Part shown: piece by piece, positions 44,210-52,669 of the stretch
Numbering within the stretch: position 1 is the first letter of the stretch
Layout: the number at the start of each line of letters is the position of its first letter
Origin: Loktanella sp. UBA3435
GTDB taxonomy: Bacteria > Pseudomonadota > Alphaproteobacteria > Rhodobacterales > Rhodobacteraceae
Direction of reading: 5' to 3'
Length of the DNA: 60,088 bases
Assembly: GCA_002378665.1 (NCBI GenBank)
Contig: DFSO01000059.1
Span: 1-60,088 of the forward strand
Position numbers and translations under genes: made by a program
Notes under the pieces: model-generated
Database searches by the model: none
Told to the model about the DNA's origin: nothing
What the model saw: only the letters and a program-made list of their open reading frames with translations

Positions 44210-44257
44210 CTCAGTTCCCTCACGGTTTGCACTGAATTGATGCCAAAGGTCCAGTTG

Positions 44258-44752
44258 CTATGCGATAACAACCTTGCTACCGATCCGAATCCGCGGTGCA
44301 ATCCATGCCAAATGCGCAGGATCAAACGCGACACAGCCCGCCGTCGGCCGCCCTTTTCCCCGCCACGCATGAATAAAGATCGCAGAGCCACGCCCCTTTA
44401 CAGCATAGGGCCAGTTCCAATCGGTGATCAGCACAAGATCATACATCGGGTCGGCACGGCGCAGGCGTTCATGGCTAAAATCGTGCGGTGCGCGAACCAT
44501 CATATTATATTCGGGGTCGCGCACGTCGTCGGACCACAAATCACCGTTCAAAATTGGCACAGCCCAATCCGCGGGCTTGGCGATTCGGTCAGGGCGATAA
44601 AGCATGCCCACAATATCATGCACACCGCGCGGGGTGGCACCGTCGCCCTCGGCCTTGCGCTTGGTCAAACCACCACGCCCAATCGTGCGCGGAAACTTTC
44701 GCCCCATGAACCGCACATGTGTCGGCATCACCACCAAATCAAACGTGTTCAC
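44258..44752 (-). CDS. YkuD-like L,D-transpeptidase family protein
   Basis: A 164-aa protein of the L,D-transpeptidase (COG3786) type. The catalytic region has H128 in AIFIHAWRG and C140 in RPTAGCVAF; the classical SHGC histidine is alanine, as is usual in this branch. Members crosslink or modify peptidoglycan, but I see no signal peptide, so export is unclear. It is translationally coupled to ribA (ATGA overlap). Confidence 0.82.
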   Translation of the reverse strand: MNTFDLVVMPTHVRFMGRKFPRTIGRGGLTKRKAEGDGATPRGVHDIVGMLYRPDRIAKPADWAVPILNGDLWSDDVRDPEYNMMVRAPHDFSHERLRRADPMYDLVLITDWNWPYAVKGRGSAIFIHAWRGKGRPTAGCVAFDPAHLAWIAPRIRIGSKVVIA

Positions 44753-45825
44753 AGCAGATGCCCCGACTTTGCGGCCTTGGTCGCCAGATACGCATGGTTA
44801 TGCTTGTTCTCGCCAACCTTCAAAGGCACCCGCTCGGTCACAGTCACGCCTGCGCCTTCCATCCGCGCCACCTTTGCGGGGTTATTCGTCAGCAAACGTA
44901 CGGCATGAAACCCCATCCGCTTCAATATCTCCGCGCCAATTCGAAAATCGCGTTCGTCGTCGTCAAACCCAAGGCGGTGATTGGCCTCAACGGTGTCAAA
45001 TCCCTGATCCTGCAATGAATAGGCGCGCATTTTATTGGCAAGGCCAATGCCGCGCCCCTCTTGGTTCAGATAAAGCAGGACACCAGCTCCCTCGGCCCCC
45101 ATCTGCGCCAAGGCACCGCGCAACTGCGGACCACAATCGCACTTCAACGACCCCAGCAGATCGCCCGTAAAACAGGCCGAATGCAGCCGCGACAAAACGG
45201 GCACATCACGGCTCGGCTGACCAATCTCAACCGCGTAATGCTCCTCTGCCCCATCATCGGGACGGAAGATGTGCAACCGCCCCGCCTCGGACACCTCCAA
45301 AGGCAACCGCGCCGAAATAATTGCATTCAACGGCGAGAGCCCCGTATCCAAAGCCGCCAAAGCAGACACAACCGTCAAACTATGCGCGGCCGCAAAACCA
45401 ATAGGGTCGGACACCTCAAACACAATCGCCGCAGGCAACAAGCGCGCCGCCTTTGCAAGCGCAATCGCAGCACGGTGCATCCCCGCATCACCCTCACGGA
45501 CAACACGAAACGGCCCCTTCATCGGAGAGTTCAAATCATCGGCTGGATCGGCAATCGCGCGGACCCAATTCAACGTCACATCACTTGGCAAGACAATCCG
45601 TGCCAAATCGCCATCATAGGCTGCGGCCTTCAACGTTTCCGCCCGCCACCCCGTGATTGCCAAAACATGCGCACCGCCAAGGGTCCGCAAATGCGCAAGT
45701 CGCGCGGCATCCACCGTCTCGGCGGCCATCATCACGGCACCGCCATCCAGCACGACAGGCACGCCCATACGCAAATCTGCGCGGGCGCGCGCAAGCCGTT
45801 CTGTAACATCTGGGGCAAAAGTCAT
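44749..45825 (-). CDS. ribA: GTP cyclohydrolase II
   Basis: RibA, 358 aa, opens GTP to start riboflavin synthesis. The C-terminal catalytic domain (about 165-340) has the zinc cysteines in SACFTGDLLGSLKCDCG and LYLNQEGRGIGLANKMRAY. The N-terminal ~150 residues resemble a degenerate DHBP-synthase-like region without its catalytic motif, as in other alphaproteobacterial RibA. ATG at 45825 with AAGGA upstream is chosen; the frame is open further. It diverges from the response regulator. Confidence 0.92.
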   Translation of the reverse strand: MTFAPDVTERLARARADLRMGVPVVLDGGAVMMAAETVDAARLAHLRTLGGAHVLAITGWRAETLKAAAYDGDLARIVLPSDVTLNWVRAIADPADDLNSPMKGPFRVVREGDAGMHRAAIALAKAARLLPAAIVFEVSDPIGFAAAHSLTVVSALAALDTGLSPLNAIISARLPLEVSEAGRLHIFRPDDGAEEHYAVEIGQPSRDVPVLSRLHSACFTGDLLGSLKCDCGPQLRGALAQMGAEGAGVLLYLNQEGRGIGLANKMRAYSLQDQGFDTVEANHRLGFDDDERDFRIGAEILKRMGFHAVRLLTNNPAKVARMEGAGVTVTERVPLKVGENKHNHAYLATKAAKSGHLL

Positions 45826-45882
45826 AGCGGATCTATCCTTGTTTGAAACATAGATAACCACAGTGCTGGGAAATTGAAACAT

Positions 45883-45912
45883 TTGACGCGCCAATCACAC
45901 GTCCGTGTGATT
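45883..45912 (+). promoter_or_regulatory. Putative promoter and inverted repeat of the response regulator
   Basis: TTGACG (45883-45888), 17 bases and TGTGAT (45906-45911) could be -35 and -10 boxes. A perfect 9-bp inverted repeat, AATCACACG-TC-CGTGTGATT (45893-45912), overlaps the -10 box. This suggests an operator. Promoter strength and binding are inference. Confidence 0.4.
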
Positions 45913-45981
45913 TCGTGTTCACAAATCTTGCCGAATACGTGTCTGCACCACACATCTACTACAGCAACATAGGAGGCTGTT

Positions 45982-46668
45982 ATGGCCCAATTGAAAAGAA
46001 TTCTGCTCGTCGACGATGATGACGACCTGCGTGAAGCGCTTGGCGAACAACTGATTATGACCGAAGACTTCGACGTTTTCGAAGCCGACGATGGTGCAAG
46101 CGCGATGGTCAAAGCCAAGGAAGGTCTCTACGACCTGATGATCCTTGACGTGGGCCTGCCCGACACCGATGGCCGTGAACTTTGCCGCCTGATGCGCAAG
46201 CAAGGGGTGAAATGCCCGATTGTGATGCTGACCGCGCAAGATAGCGACGCAGATACAATCTATGGCCTCGACGCGGGTGCCAACGATTACGTGTCTAAAC
46301 CGTTCAAGTTCCCCGTGCTTCTGGCCCGCATCCGCAGCCAGCTCCGGACCCATGAACAATCCGAGGATGCCGTGTTCCAGCTTGGGCAATACACCTTCAA
46401 GCCCGCGCAAAAGATGCTCATCACCGAAGACGACAAAAAGGTGCGCCTGACGGAAAAAGAGACGAACATTCTCAAGTTCCTCTACCGCGCCACCGACGGC
46501 GTTGTCGCGCGCGATGTTCTCTTGCACGAGGTTTGGGGCTATAATGCTGGTGTGACCACGCATACACTTGAGACGCACATCTACCGCCTGCGTCAGAAAA
46601 TAGAGACCGATCCGTCAAACGCGCGGCTCTTGGTCACCGAACAAGGCGGCTACCGCCTCGTAGGTTAA
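45982..46668 (+). CDS. OmpR-family response regulator
   Basis: A 228-aa response regulator. The receiver domain has D11 and D12, phospho-acceptor D56 (MILDVGLPD), T84 and K106 (YVSKPF). The winged-helix DNA-binding domain (about 130-226) has LTEKETNILKFLYRA and THTLETHIYRLRQKIE. It could be the CenR-type regulator conserved in Rhodobacterales, but I cannot confirm orthology. The ribosome-binding site AGGAGG is strong. No kinase gene is adjacent; the rhodanese follows 20 bp later. Confidence 0.9.
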   Translation: MAQLKRILLVDDDDDLREALGEQLIMTEDFDVFEADDGASAMVKAKEGLYDLMILDVGLPDTDGRELCRLMRKQGVKCPIVMLTAQDSDADTIYGLDAGANDYVSKPFKFPVLLARIRSQLRTHEQSEDAVFQLGQYTFKPAQKMLITEDDKKVRLTEKETNILKFLYRATDGVVARDVLLHEVWGYNAGVTTHTLETHIYRLRQKIETDPSNARLLVTEQGGYRLVG

Positions 46669-46688
46669 TCCACCAAAAGGAAACGAAA

Positions 46689-47072
46689 ATGAAAACCGCA
46701 AAAGACTTCCTCGACGCAGCCAACGCCGCCGTGCCACGTATCACCGCAGACGAGGCCGTGGCCCGCTACGGCAAAGATGATGGCATCTGGATTGACGTGC
46801 GCGACAGCAGCGACATCGCAAAATCAGGCACCATTCGCGGTGCTTATCACGTGGCGCGTGGTTTTATGGAATTTGCCGCTGATCCAGCGTCCCCATTCCA
46901 CAAAGACTTCATGAAGCCCGATGCCAAATACTACCTTGTGTGTGGCGCTGGCGGCCAAGCGGCCCTTGCTGGCAAAACGCTCAAGGACATGGGCTATACC
47001 GACGTGACGAACGTCGGCGGCCTCGCAGATTGGAAATACGCAGGCGGCCCGACCCAAGAGGTCGAGAGCTAA
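46689..47072 (+). CDS. Rhodanese-like domain protein
   Basis: A 127-aa single-domain rhodanese. IWIDVRDSSDIAKSGTIRGA is the first family block, and the active-site loop VCGAGGQAA holds C85. The sulfur donor or acceptor is unknown. AAAAGGAAACG precedes the ATG. It follows the response regulator on the same strand and converges on the TSUP permease, with stops overlapping as CTAA. Confidence 0.88.
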   Translation: MKTAKDFLDAANAAVPRITADEAVARYGKDDGIWIDVRDSSDIAKSGTIRGAYHVARGFMEFAADPASPFHKDFMKPDAKYYLVCGAGGQAALAGKTLKDMGYTDVTNVGGLADWKYAGGPTQEVES

Positions 47073-47830
47073 ACCCATAAATCCCAGATCAGCCGCAGCG
47101 CGAGTACCGTTGCGGCTGTCACCAGCACAGGCTTGATCAGCTTCGATCCAACGCGCATTGCAAGCTTGGACCCAACCCAAGCCCCCGCCATTTGCGCCGC
47201 CCCCATCGCCAAACCAACCGCCCACCATGGCTGTGCCACAACCGCATAAGTCGCAATGCCGCCCGCGTTTGAGGCAAAGTTCAACAGCTTGGTATGCGCC
47301 GTCGCCCTGAGTACGCCGTACCCCGCAAGCCCGACAAACCCAAGCATATAAAACGCGCCCGCACCCGGCCCAATCAGCCCATCGTAGAACGCAACAAGCG
47401 GCACAATCGACAGCGAGAAAATCGCAGGCGCAATCCGCTCCGCACGGTCCAGATCATTCAATCCGGGCTTCAGCGCGAAAAACAACGCGATCCCGATTAG
47501 CAACACAGGTAACCCCAATCGGATCACATCTGTGGGCAAATGCGACGTCAAAAGCGCCCCAAAAACCGCAGCGAAAAACGCAAGGCACGCGGGCTTCACC
47601 TGCCTGCGAAAATTGACATGGCCACCGCGCGCATAGGCAAACGCCGCCATCCCCGCGCCGAAAACACCTTGCACCTTATTGGTCGCAATCGCGGTCACAG
47701 GCGGCGCACCCGCGAGCACGAGAACAGGTAGCGTGATCAAACCACCGCCCCCCGCAATCGAATCCACAATCCCCGCCACAAAGGCAGCCGCCATCAGCAG
47801 CGCAAGCACATCATAAGTGACTTCAAACAT
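47069..47830 (-). CDS. TSUP (TauE/SafE) family permease
   Basis: A 253-aa membrane protein of the TauE/SafE family with about eight membrane segments. The N-terminal repeat has FVAGIVDSIAGGGGLITLPVL. The second half carries FYDGLIGPGAGAFYMLGFV. TSUP proteins move sulfite, sulfoacetate, taurine-derived sulfonates or other organic acids; the substrate here is unknown. It begins one base after the serB stop, so it is co-transcribed with serB. Confidence 0.88.
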   Translation of the reverse strand: MFEVTYDVLALLMAAAFVAGIVDSIAGGGGLITLPVLVLAGAPPVTAIATNKVQGVFGAGMAAFAYARGGHVNFRRQVKPACLAFFAAVFGALLTSHLPTDVIRLGLPVLLIGIALFFALKPGLNDLDRAERIAPAIFSLSIVPLVAFYDGLIGPGAGAFYMLGFVGLAGYGVLRATAHTKLLNFASNAGGIATYAVVAQPWWAVGLAMGAAQMAGAWVGSKLAMRVGSKLIKPVLVTAATVLALRLIWDLWV

Positions 47831-48709
47831 TTAGGTGACAAACTCGGAACGGGCATAGCCTTGAATAAACAACAGCGCCGACAAATCCCCGTGATTGATG
47901 CGCACATCACACTGCGCCTGCACGGATGGCTTGGCATGCAGCGCCACACCAACACCAGCACGGGTCAACATACCCAGATCATTGGCGCCGTCACCAACAG
48001 CCAAAACATCCAGCTCGGAAATCCCCAAACGGGCGGTGATCTCCTCTAACGCAGTCACCTTTGCCTCGCGCCCCAAAATCGGGCGGCCCACGTCGCCTGT
48101 CAAATTGCCAGCCTCGGCAATCAACGTATTTGCGCGGTTCTCGTCAAACCCAAGTGCTGCTGCAACACGCGCGGTAAAGGCGGTAAACCCGCCCGACACC
48201 AAGGCCACATACCCGCCGTGCGCCTTCATGGTCTGGACCAATTCATAACCACCGGGCATCATCGTGATACGGGTCGCAAGAACATGATCAATCACGCTTT
48301 CTTCCAGTCCCTTGAGCAAACCAACCCGCTCAATCAACGCCGCTTCAAAATCCAACTCGCCATTCATCGCGCGGGCAGTGATCCCTGCAACATGCGCACC
48401 AACACCCGCCTCTGCGGCCAGCTCGTCAATGCACTCCTGACGGATCATCGTGCTATCCATATCGGCCAACAGCATCGACTTCCGACGCCCTTCCACAGGC
48501 AGCACAACCAGATCAACGCCAACAGCCTGCAAATCCGTCCAAACCGCATCCACATTGTCAGGCATGGCAGGAACCGCAAACTCGGCAGCCTCCCCCACAG
48601 ACAACCAAACCGCATCGCCTCCGCCCCACGCATTGCGCAGATTCTCGACAAGCAGGTTCTCCAACGACGGCGTCGCAGGATCAGTCAAAAGGGTCACATA
48701 ATAGGTCAC
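47831..48709 (-). CDS. serB: Phosphoserine phosphatase
   Basis: SerB, 292 aa, is a HAD-fold phosphatase that makes L-serine from phosphoserine. The nucleophile motif is ADMDSTMIRQECIDELA (83-87). MPGGYELVQTMKAHGGYVALVSGGFTAF and AVGDGANDLGML are motifs II to IV. The start is GTG, with a very strong AAGGAGG 5 bases upstream; a longer frame exists upstream but is unlikely. It diverges from serC, so both serine genes share the 48710-48936 control region. Confidence 0.93.
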   Translation of the reverse strand: MTYYVTLLTDPATPSLENLLVENLRNAWGGGDAVWLSVGEAAEFAVPAMPDNVDAVWTDLQAVGVDLVVLPVEGRRKSMLLADMDSTMIRQECIDELAAEAGVGAHVAGITARAMNGELDFEAALIERVGLLKGLEESVIDHVLATRITMMPGGYELVQTMKAHGGYVALVSGGFTAFTARVAAALGFDENRANTLIAEAGNLTGDVGRPILGREAKVTALEEITARLGISELDVLAVGDGANDLGMLTRAGVGVALHAKPSVQAQCDVRINHGDLSALLFIQGYARSEFVT

Positions 48710-48854
48710 GCAGGCCTCCTTCGCAGGGCAAACCCCCGCCTCGCTTTGTTTCAAATACTCAAAAACAACCGCACCACGCACATAAGTTTCCGATAGGCGC
48801 GCGAACCGTCGCAAAAAGCATCTTATGCGGCGGTCTAGCGCCATTATGTGACTT

Positions 48855-48936
48855 GTGGAAGAGCAAGCACGCCCGTACCTGCGTGCTCGGGACACCCTTC
48901 CCCAACGAAGGGCATTTATCTGTAAGGATACCAGAC
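48855..48936 (+). ncRNA. serC leader RNA element
   Basis: In the leader of serC there are two hairpins: AGCACGC (48866-48872) pairing with GCGTGCT (48881-48887), then CCCTTC (48895-48900) pairing with GAAGGG (48907-48912). The ribosome-binding site AAGGA follows at 48923. This matches the layout of the serC motif, a conserved RNA known upstream of alphaproteobacterial serC-serA operons. Its ligand and mechanism are not known to me. Hairpins are seen; identity is from synteny and position. Confidence 0.65.
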
Positions 48937-50076
48937 ATGGTAATGACGAAGCCTACTAAACGCCCAACAAATGCGCGTTTCTCCTCCGGCCCCTGCGCCA
49001 AACCCCCCACATGGAAACTGTCCGATCTTGCTGACGCGCCGCTTGGCCGCTCGCACCGTGCTGCCGCTGGTAAATCCAAACTGGCCGAGGCCATCGATCT
49101 GACACGCGAAATTTTAGGAGTGCCTACGGACTACCGCATCGGCATCGTACCCGCCTCCGACACTGGCGCCTTCGAAATGGCCATGTGGTCGCTCTTGGGC
49201 GAACGCCCTGCCGAAATGGTCGCTTGGGAATCCTTTGGTTCCGGCTGGGTCACTGACGTTGTGAAACAACTCAAGATCGAAGCCAATGTGCACGAGGCCG
49301 ACTACGGCCACATCGTCGACATGACATCAATCAACTACGACAATGACGTCTGCTTCACTTGGAACGGCACGACATCCGGCGTGCGCATGAGCAACGGCTC
49401 TGCGATCCCTGCGGACCGCGCGGGCCTCACACTTTGCGACGCAACATCCGCTGCATTCGCACAAGACCTGCCATGGGACAAACTCGACGTGACCACCTTC
49501 TCTTGGCAGAAGGTTATGGGCGGCGAAGGCGGCCACGGCATGCTGATCCTGTCACCACGCGCCGTTGAGCGTCTGGAAACCTATACACCCGCTTGGCCCC
49601 TGCCAAAGATCTTCCGCCTGACATCAAAGGGCAAACTGAATGAGGGCATCTTCAAAGGCGAGACCATCAACACGCCATCTATGCTGGCTGTTGAGGATTA
49701 TCTCGTCGCTCTCAAATGGGGCAAATCCATCGGCGGCCTCGACGCCCTGATGCACCGCGCCAATGCAAACGCGAGCGCTGTCTGGAGCTTCGTAGCGGCC
49801 AACGACTGGATCGAAAACCTCGCGGTTGATCCAGCAACGCGGTCGAACACGTCCGTGTGTTTGAAGTTCACAGACGACCGCATCACCGACGGTGCTGCCT
49901 TCGCGAAAGCCGTGGCAAAGCGTCTGGAAGCGGAAAACATCGCTCTTGATATCGGCGCTTACCGCGACGCCCCTGCGGGCCTGCGCATCTGGTGCGGCGC
50001 GACTGTTGAAACCTCTGACATCGAGGCCATGCTGCCTTGGTTGGCATGGGCCTTTGACACTGAAATCAACGCATAA
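48937..50076 (+). CDS. serC: Phosphoserine aminotransferase
   Basis: SerC, 379 aa, transaminates 3-phosphohydroxypyruvate to phosphoserine. It starts PTNARFSSGPCAKPP, typical of the alphaproteobacterial type. The PLP lysine is in FSWQKVMGGEGGHGM. The segment DATSAAFAQDLPWDKLDV precedes it. ATG at 48937 has AAGGA 9 bases upstream; a second ATG follows two codons later. serA starts 54 bp downstream. Confidence 0.94.
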   Translation: MVMTKPTKRPTNARFSSGPCAKPPTWKLSDLADAPLGRSHRAAAGKSKLAEAIDLTREILGVPTDYRIGIVPASDTGAFEMAMWSLLGERPAEMVAWESFGSGWVTDVVKQLKIEANVHEADYGHIVDMTSINYDNDVCFTWNGTTSGVRMSNGSAIPADRAGLTLCDATSAAFAQDLPWDKLDVTTFSWQKVMGGEGGHGMLILSPRAVERLETYTPAWPLPKIFRLTSKGKLNEGIFKGETINTPSMLAVEDYLVALKWGKSIGGLDALMHRANANASAVWSFVAANDWIENLAVDPATRSNTSVCLKFTDDRITDGAAFAKAVAKRLEAENIALDIGAYRDAPAGLRIWCGATVETSDIEAMLPWLAWAFDTEINA

Positions 50077-50130
50077 TCTACGAATTTTCGACGAAAATTC
50101 GACACCCCATTTATCAAAAGGACCACTCTG

Positions 50131-51723
50131 ATGGCACCTAAAGTACTCATCTCCGACAGCCTTTCCGAAGCTGCAGTTCAAATCTTCCGCGACCGCGGCA
50201 TCGACGTCGACTTTCAGCCAAACCTTGGCAAAGACAAAGACGCGCTTGCGGCCATCATCGGCAATTACGACGGCTTGGCCATTCGTTCCGCCACCAAAGC
50301 AACCGCCAAACTGATCGAAGCCGCAACCAACCTCAAGGTCATCGGCCGCGCGGGTATCGGCGTGGATAACGTCGACCGCGATGCAGCCTCCAAGGCTGGT
50401 ATCATTGTCATGAACACACCGTTCGGCAACATGATCACCACCGCCGAACACGCTATCGCCATGATGTTCGCCGTTGCGCGCCAAATCCCAGAGGCCTCCG
50501 CCTCCACACATGCGGGCAAATGGGAAAAGTCCAAGTTTATGGGCGTTGAGCTGACTGGCAAAACTCTCGGCGTCATTGGCGCAGGCAACATCGGTGGCAT
50601 CGTTTGTGACCGTGCCCGTGGCCTCAAGATGAAAGTCATGGCCTACGATCCATACTTGGGCGAAGAAAAAGCCAGCGAGATGGGCGTGCAAAAAGTCGAG
50701 CTCGACGAACTCTTCGCACACGCCGACTTCATCACGCTGCACGTGCCGTTCACGGACTCTACTGCCAATATCCTCTCCGCAGAAAACATCGCCAAGCTCA
50801 AGCCAGGCGTGCGCATCATTAACTGTGCGCGCGGTGGTCTGGTTGACGAAGAAGCACTGGCCGAAGCCCTGAAATCCGGCCACGTCGCTGGCGCCGCTTT
50901 CGACGTCTTCGCCGTCGAGCCTGCCACAGACAGCCCGCTTTTCAACCTGCCAAACGTTGTCTGCACACCGCACCTTGGTGCTGCGACAACCGAAGCCCAA
51001 GAAAACGTCGCCCTGCAAGTGGCCGAGCAAATGTCCGACTACCTGCTCACAGGTGCCGTGACCAACGCGCTCAACATGCCATCCGTGACCGCTGAAGAGG
51101 CGAAAATCATGGGCCCGTGGATCAAACTTGCGGGCCACCTTGGCAACTTTACAGGCCAGATGACCGACGAGCCGATCACCGCGATCAACATCCTGTTTGA
51201 CGGCGTTGTCTCCGAGATGAACATCAAGGCCCTGACAGCGGCCACCATCGCAGGCATCATGAAAAGGGCAAACCCAGACACCAACATGGTCTCCGCCCCC
51301 GTGATCGCCAAAGAGCGCGGCATCCAGATCTCGACCACGAAACAAGATCGCTCTGGCTCATTCGAAGGCTACATCAAAGTGACCGTCGTGACTGGCAAGC
51401 GTGAACGCTCCGTCGCTGGCACCGTGTTCTCCGACGGCAAGCCACGCTTCATCCAGATCAAGGGCATCAACGTCGATGCAGAAATCGGCGCGCACATGCT
51501 CTACACGACCAACGAAGACGTGCCAGGCATCATCGGGACATTGGGCCAGACCATGGGCTCGCTCGGCGTGAACATCGCGAACTTTACCCTCGGTCGCGCT
51601 GCGGCCAAAGGCGAAGCCATTGCACTTCTTTACGTTGACGAACCAGTGCCAGCCCCAGCCATCAAAGCGCTGGAAGCAACTGGCCTCTTCCAGCAGGTCA
51701 AACCGCTAACTTTTGAGGTCTAA
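50131..51723 (+). CDS. serA: D-3-phosphoglycerate dehydrogenase
   Basis: SerA, 530 aa, oxidises 3-phosphoglycerate and commits carbon to serine. The substrate domain, the NAD domain with GKTLGVIGAGNIGGIVCDRA (about 145-164), LKPGVRIINCARGGLVDEEAL and the PHLGAATTEAQ histidine block are intact. The C-terminal intervening and ACT domains (about 320-530) mark the long serine-regulated form. It is in one operon with serC behind the leader RNA. Confidence 0.96.
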   Translation: MAPKVLISDSLSEAAVQIFRDRGIDVDFQPNLGKDKDALAAIIGNYDGLAIRSATKATAKLIEAATNLKVIGRAGIGVDNVDRDAASKAGIIVMNTPFGNMITTAEHAIAMMFAVARQIPEASASTHAGKWEKSKFMGVELTGKTLGVIGAGNIGGIVCDRARGLKMKVMAYDPYLGEEKASEMGVQKVELDELFAHADFITLHVPFTDSTANILSAENIAKLKPGVRIINCARGGLVDEEALAEALKSGHVAGAAFDVFAVEPATDSPLFNLPNVVCTPHLGAATTEAQENVALQVAEQMSDYLLTGAVTNALNMPSVTAEEAKIMGPWIKLAGHLGNFTGQMTDEPITAINILFDGVVSEMNIKALTAATIAGIMKRANPDTNMVSAPVIAKERGIQISTTKQDRSGSFEGYIKVTVVTGKRERSVAGTVFSDGKPRFIQIKGINVDAEIGAHMLYTTNEDVPGIIGTLGQTMGSLGVNIANFTLGRAAAKGEAIALLYVDEPVPAPAIKALEATGLFQQVKPLTFEV

Positions 51724-51729
51724 AACAAC

Positions 51730-51767
51730 AATGCGCCACAACCACGGGATGGTGGGTGGGGCGCATT
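51730..51767 (+). other. Hairpin after serA
   Basis: AATGCGCC (51730-51737) pairs with GGCGCATT (51760-51767), with an inner CCAC/GTGG pair region. There is no T tract, so it may be a weak terminator or a 3'-end stabiliser of the serC-serA mRNA. Confidence 0.45.
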
Positions 51768-51814
51768 GACCGCCAGGTCAACAGCGCCAACCGACATCCC
51801 GCAAGGAACAACAC

Positions 51815-52597
51815 ATGACCATCTACGCAATCGGCGACATCCACGGGCAAATCGACATGCTCAATCACGCCCTTGCATTGATCGAGGCAGACGGCGGCCC
51901 CGACGCCCATACCGTCTTCATCGGCGACTACACCGACCGTGGTCTCAACAGTAAAAGCGTGATCGAAACACTCATTGCTGGCAAAGCCGCTGGCAAAAAC
52001 TGGTCCTTCCTCAAGGGCAACCACGACCGCATGTTTTGCGACTACGTGACCTCAGCAATCGAGCACGATCCAAAGGTCAAATCCAACATCTCTTGGATCA
52101 ACCCACGCTTGGGCGGTGCCAACACACTCGCCTCCTACGGCGTCACTGGCACACCCCACTTTGACCACCCGCTCAACGGCTTTGAGACGCTCACCCGCTA
52201 CACCCGCAACGGCGAAACTATTTCCCCCGAAACCATCGCCGCCGAAGCCCGCACCGCTGTCCGGCAATCACACATCGACTTCCTCTCAAACCTGCCTCTC
52301 ACGCTAGAGACCGAAGACCTCATCTTCGTACACGCAGGCCTGCGCCCCAACATCGCCATCAAAGACCAAGACATCGAAGACCTTCTTTGGATTCGCGATG
52401 GCTTCCTAGAAACCAACCACAACTTTGAACGGCTCGTCGTTCACGGCCACACCGCCCTCGATCATCCCACCCATTTCGGCAACCGCGTCGACATCGACGG
52501 TGGTGCAGGTTACGGGCGACCCCTCGTTCCCGTTGTCTTTGAGGGCCGCGATTGCTGTACCCTCACCGACACAGGCCGCGTCCCCCTCGTGGCATAA
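51815..52597 (+). CDS. Calcineurin-like metallophosphoesterase
   Basis: A 260-aa metallophosphoesterase of the serine/threonine protein phosphatase type. The metal motifs are IGDIHGQID, IGDYTDRGLNSKSV, KGNHDRMF, and later VHAGLRPN and VHGHTALDHP. It may dephosphorylate proteins or diadenosine tetraphosphate; the substrate is unknown. It starts after a GGAACAAC ribosome-binding region. The second GTGCAC array begins 6 bp after its stop. Confidence 0.9.
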   Translation: MTIYAIGDIHGQIDMLNHALALIEADGGPDAHTVFIGDYTDRGLNSKSVIETLIAGKAAGKNWSFLKGNHDRMFCDYVTSAIEHDPKVKSNISWINPRLGGANTLASYGVTGTPHFDHPLNGFETLTRYTRNGETISPETIAAEARTAVRQSHIDFLSNLPLTLETEDLIFVHAGLRPNIAIKDQDIEDLLWIRDGFLETNHNFERLVVHGHTALDHPTHFGNRVDIDGGAGYGRPLVPVVFEGRDCCTLTDTGRVPLVA

Positions 52598-52602
52598 ATT
52601 CG

Positions 52603-52641
52603 GTGCACGCTTGGTGCACGCCCAGTGCACGCATTGTGCAT
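52603..52641. repeat. Second array of four GTGCAC palindromes at 11-bp period
   Basis: Copies start at 52603, 52614 and 52625 (GTGCAC) and 52636 (GTGCAT), exactly 11 bp apart. The 5-bp spacers are GCTTG, GCCCA and GCATT. Like the first array (12925-12963) it lies just after the stop of a plus-strand gene. Here it is also in the leader of mnmH. Copies 1-2 and 3-4 could pair as RNA hairpins. Confidence 0.85.
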
Positions 52642-52669
52642 CACGATTTTAGCTGCGATACCACCGCTC

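Noticed and set aside
49624..51345. A 573-codon open frame antisense to serC and serA
   Set aside because: It is the mirror of strongly conserved serC/serA codons. Its protein is a repetitive Asp/Gly/His/Val mixture with no family features and no ribosome-binding site.
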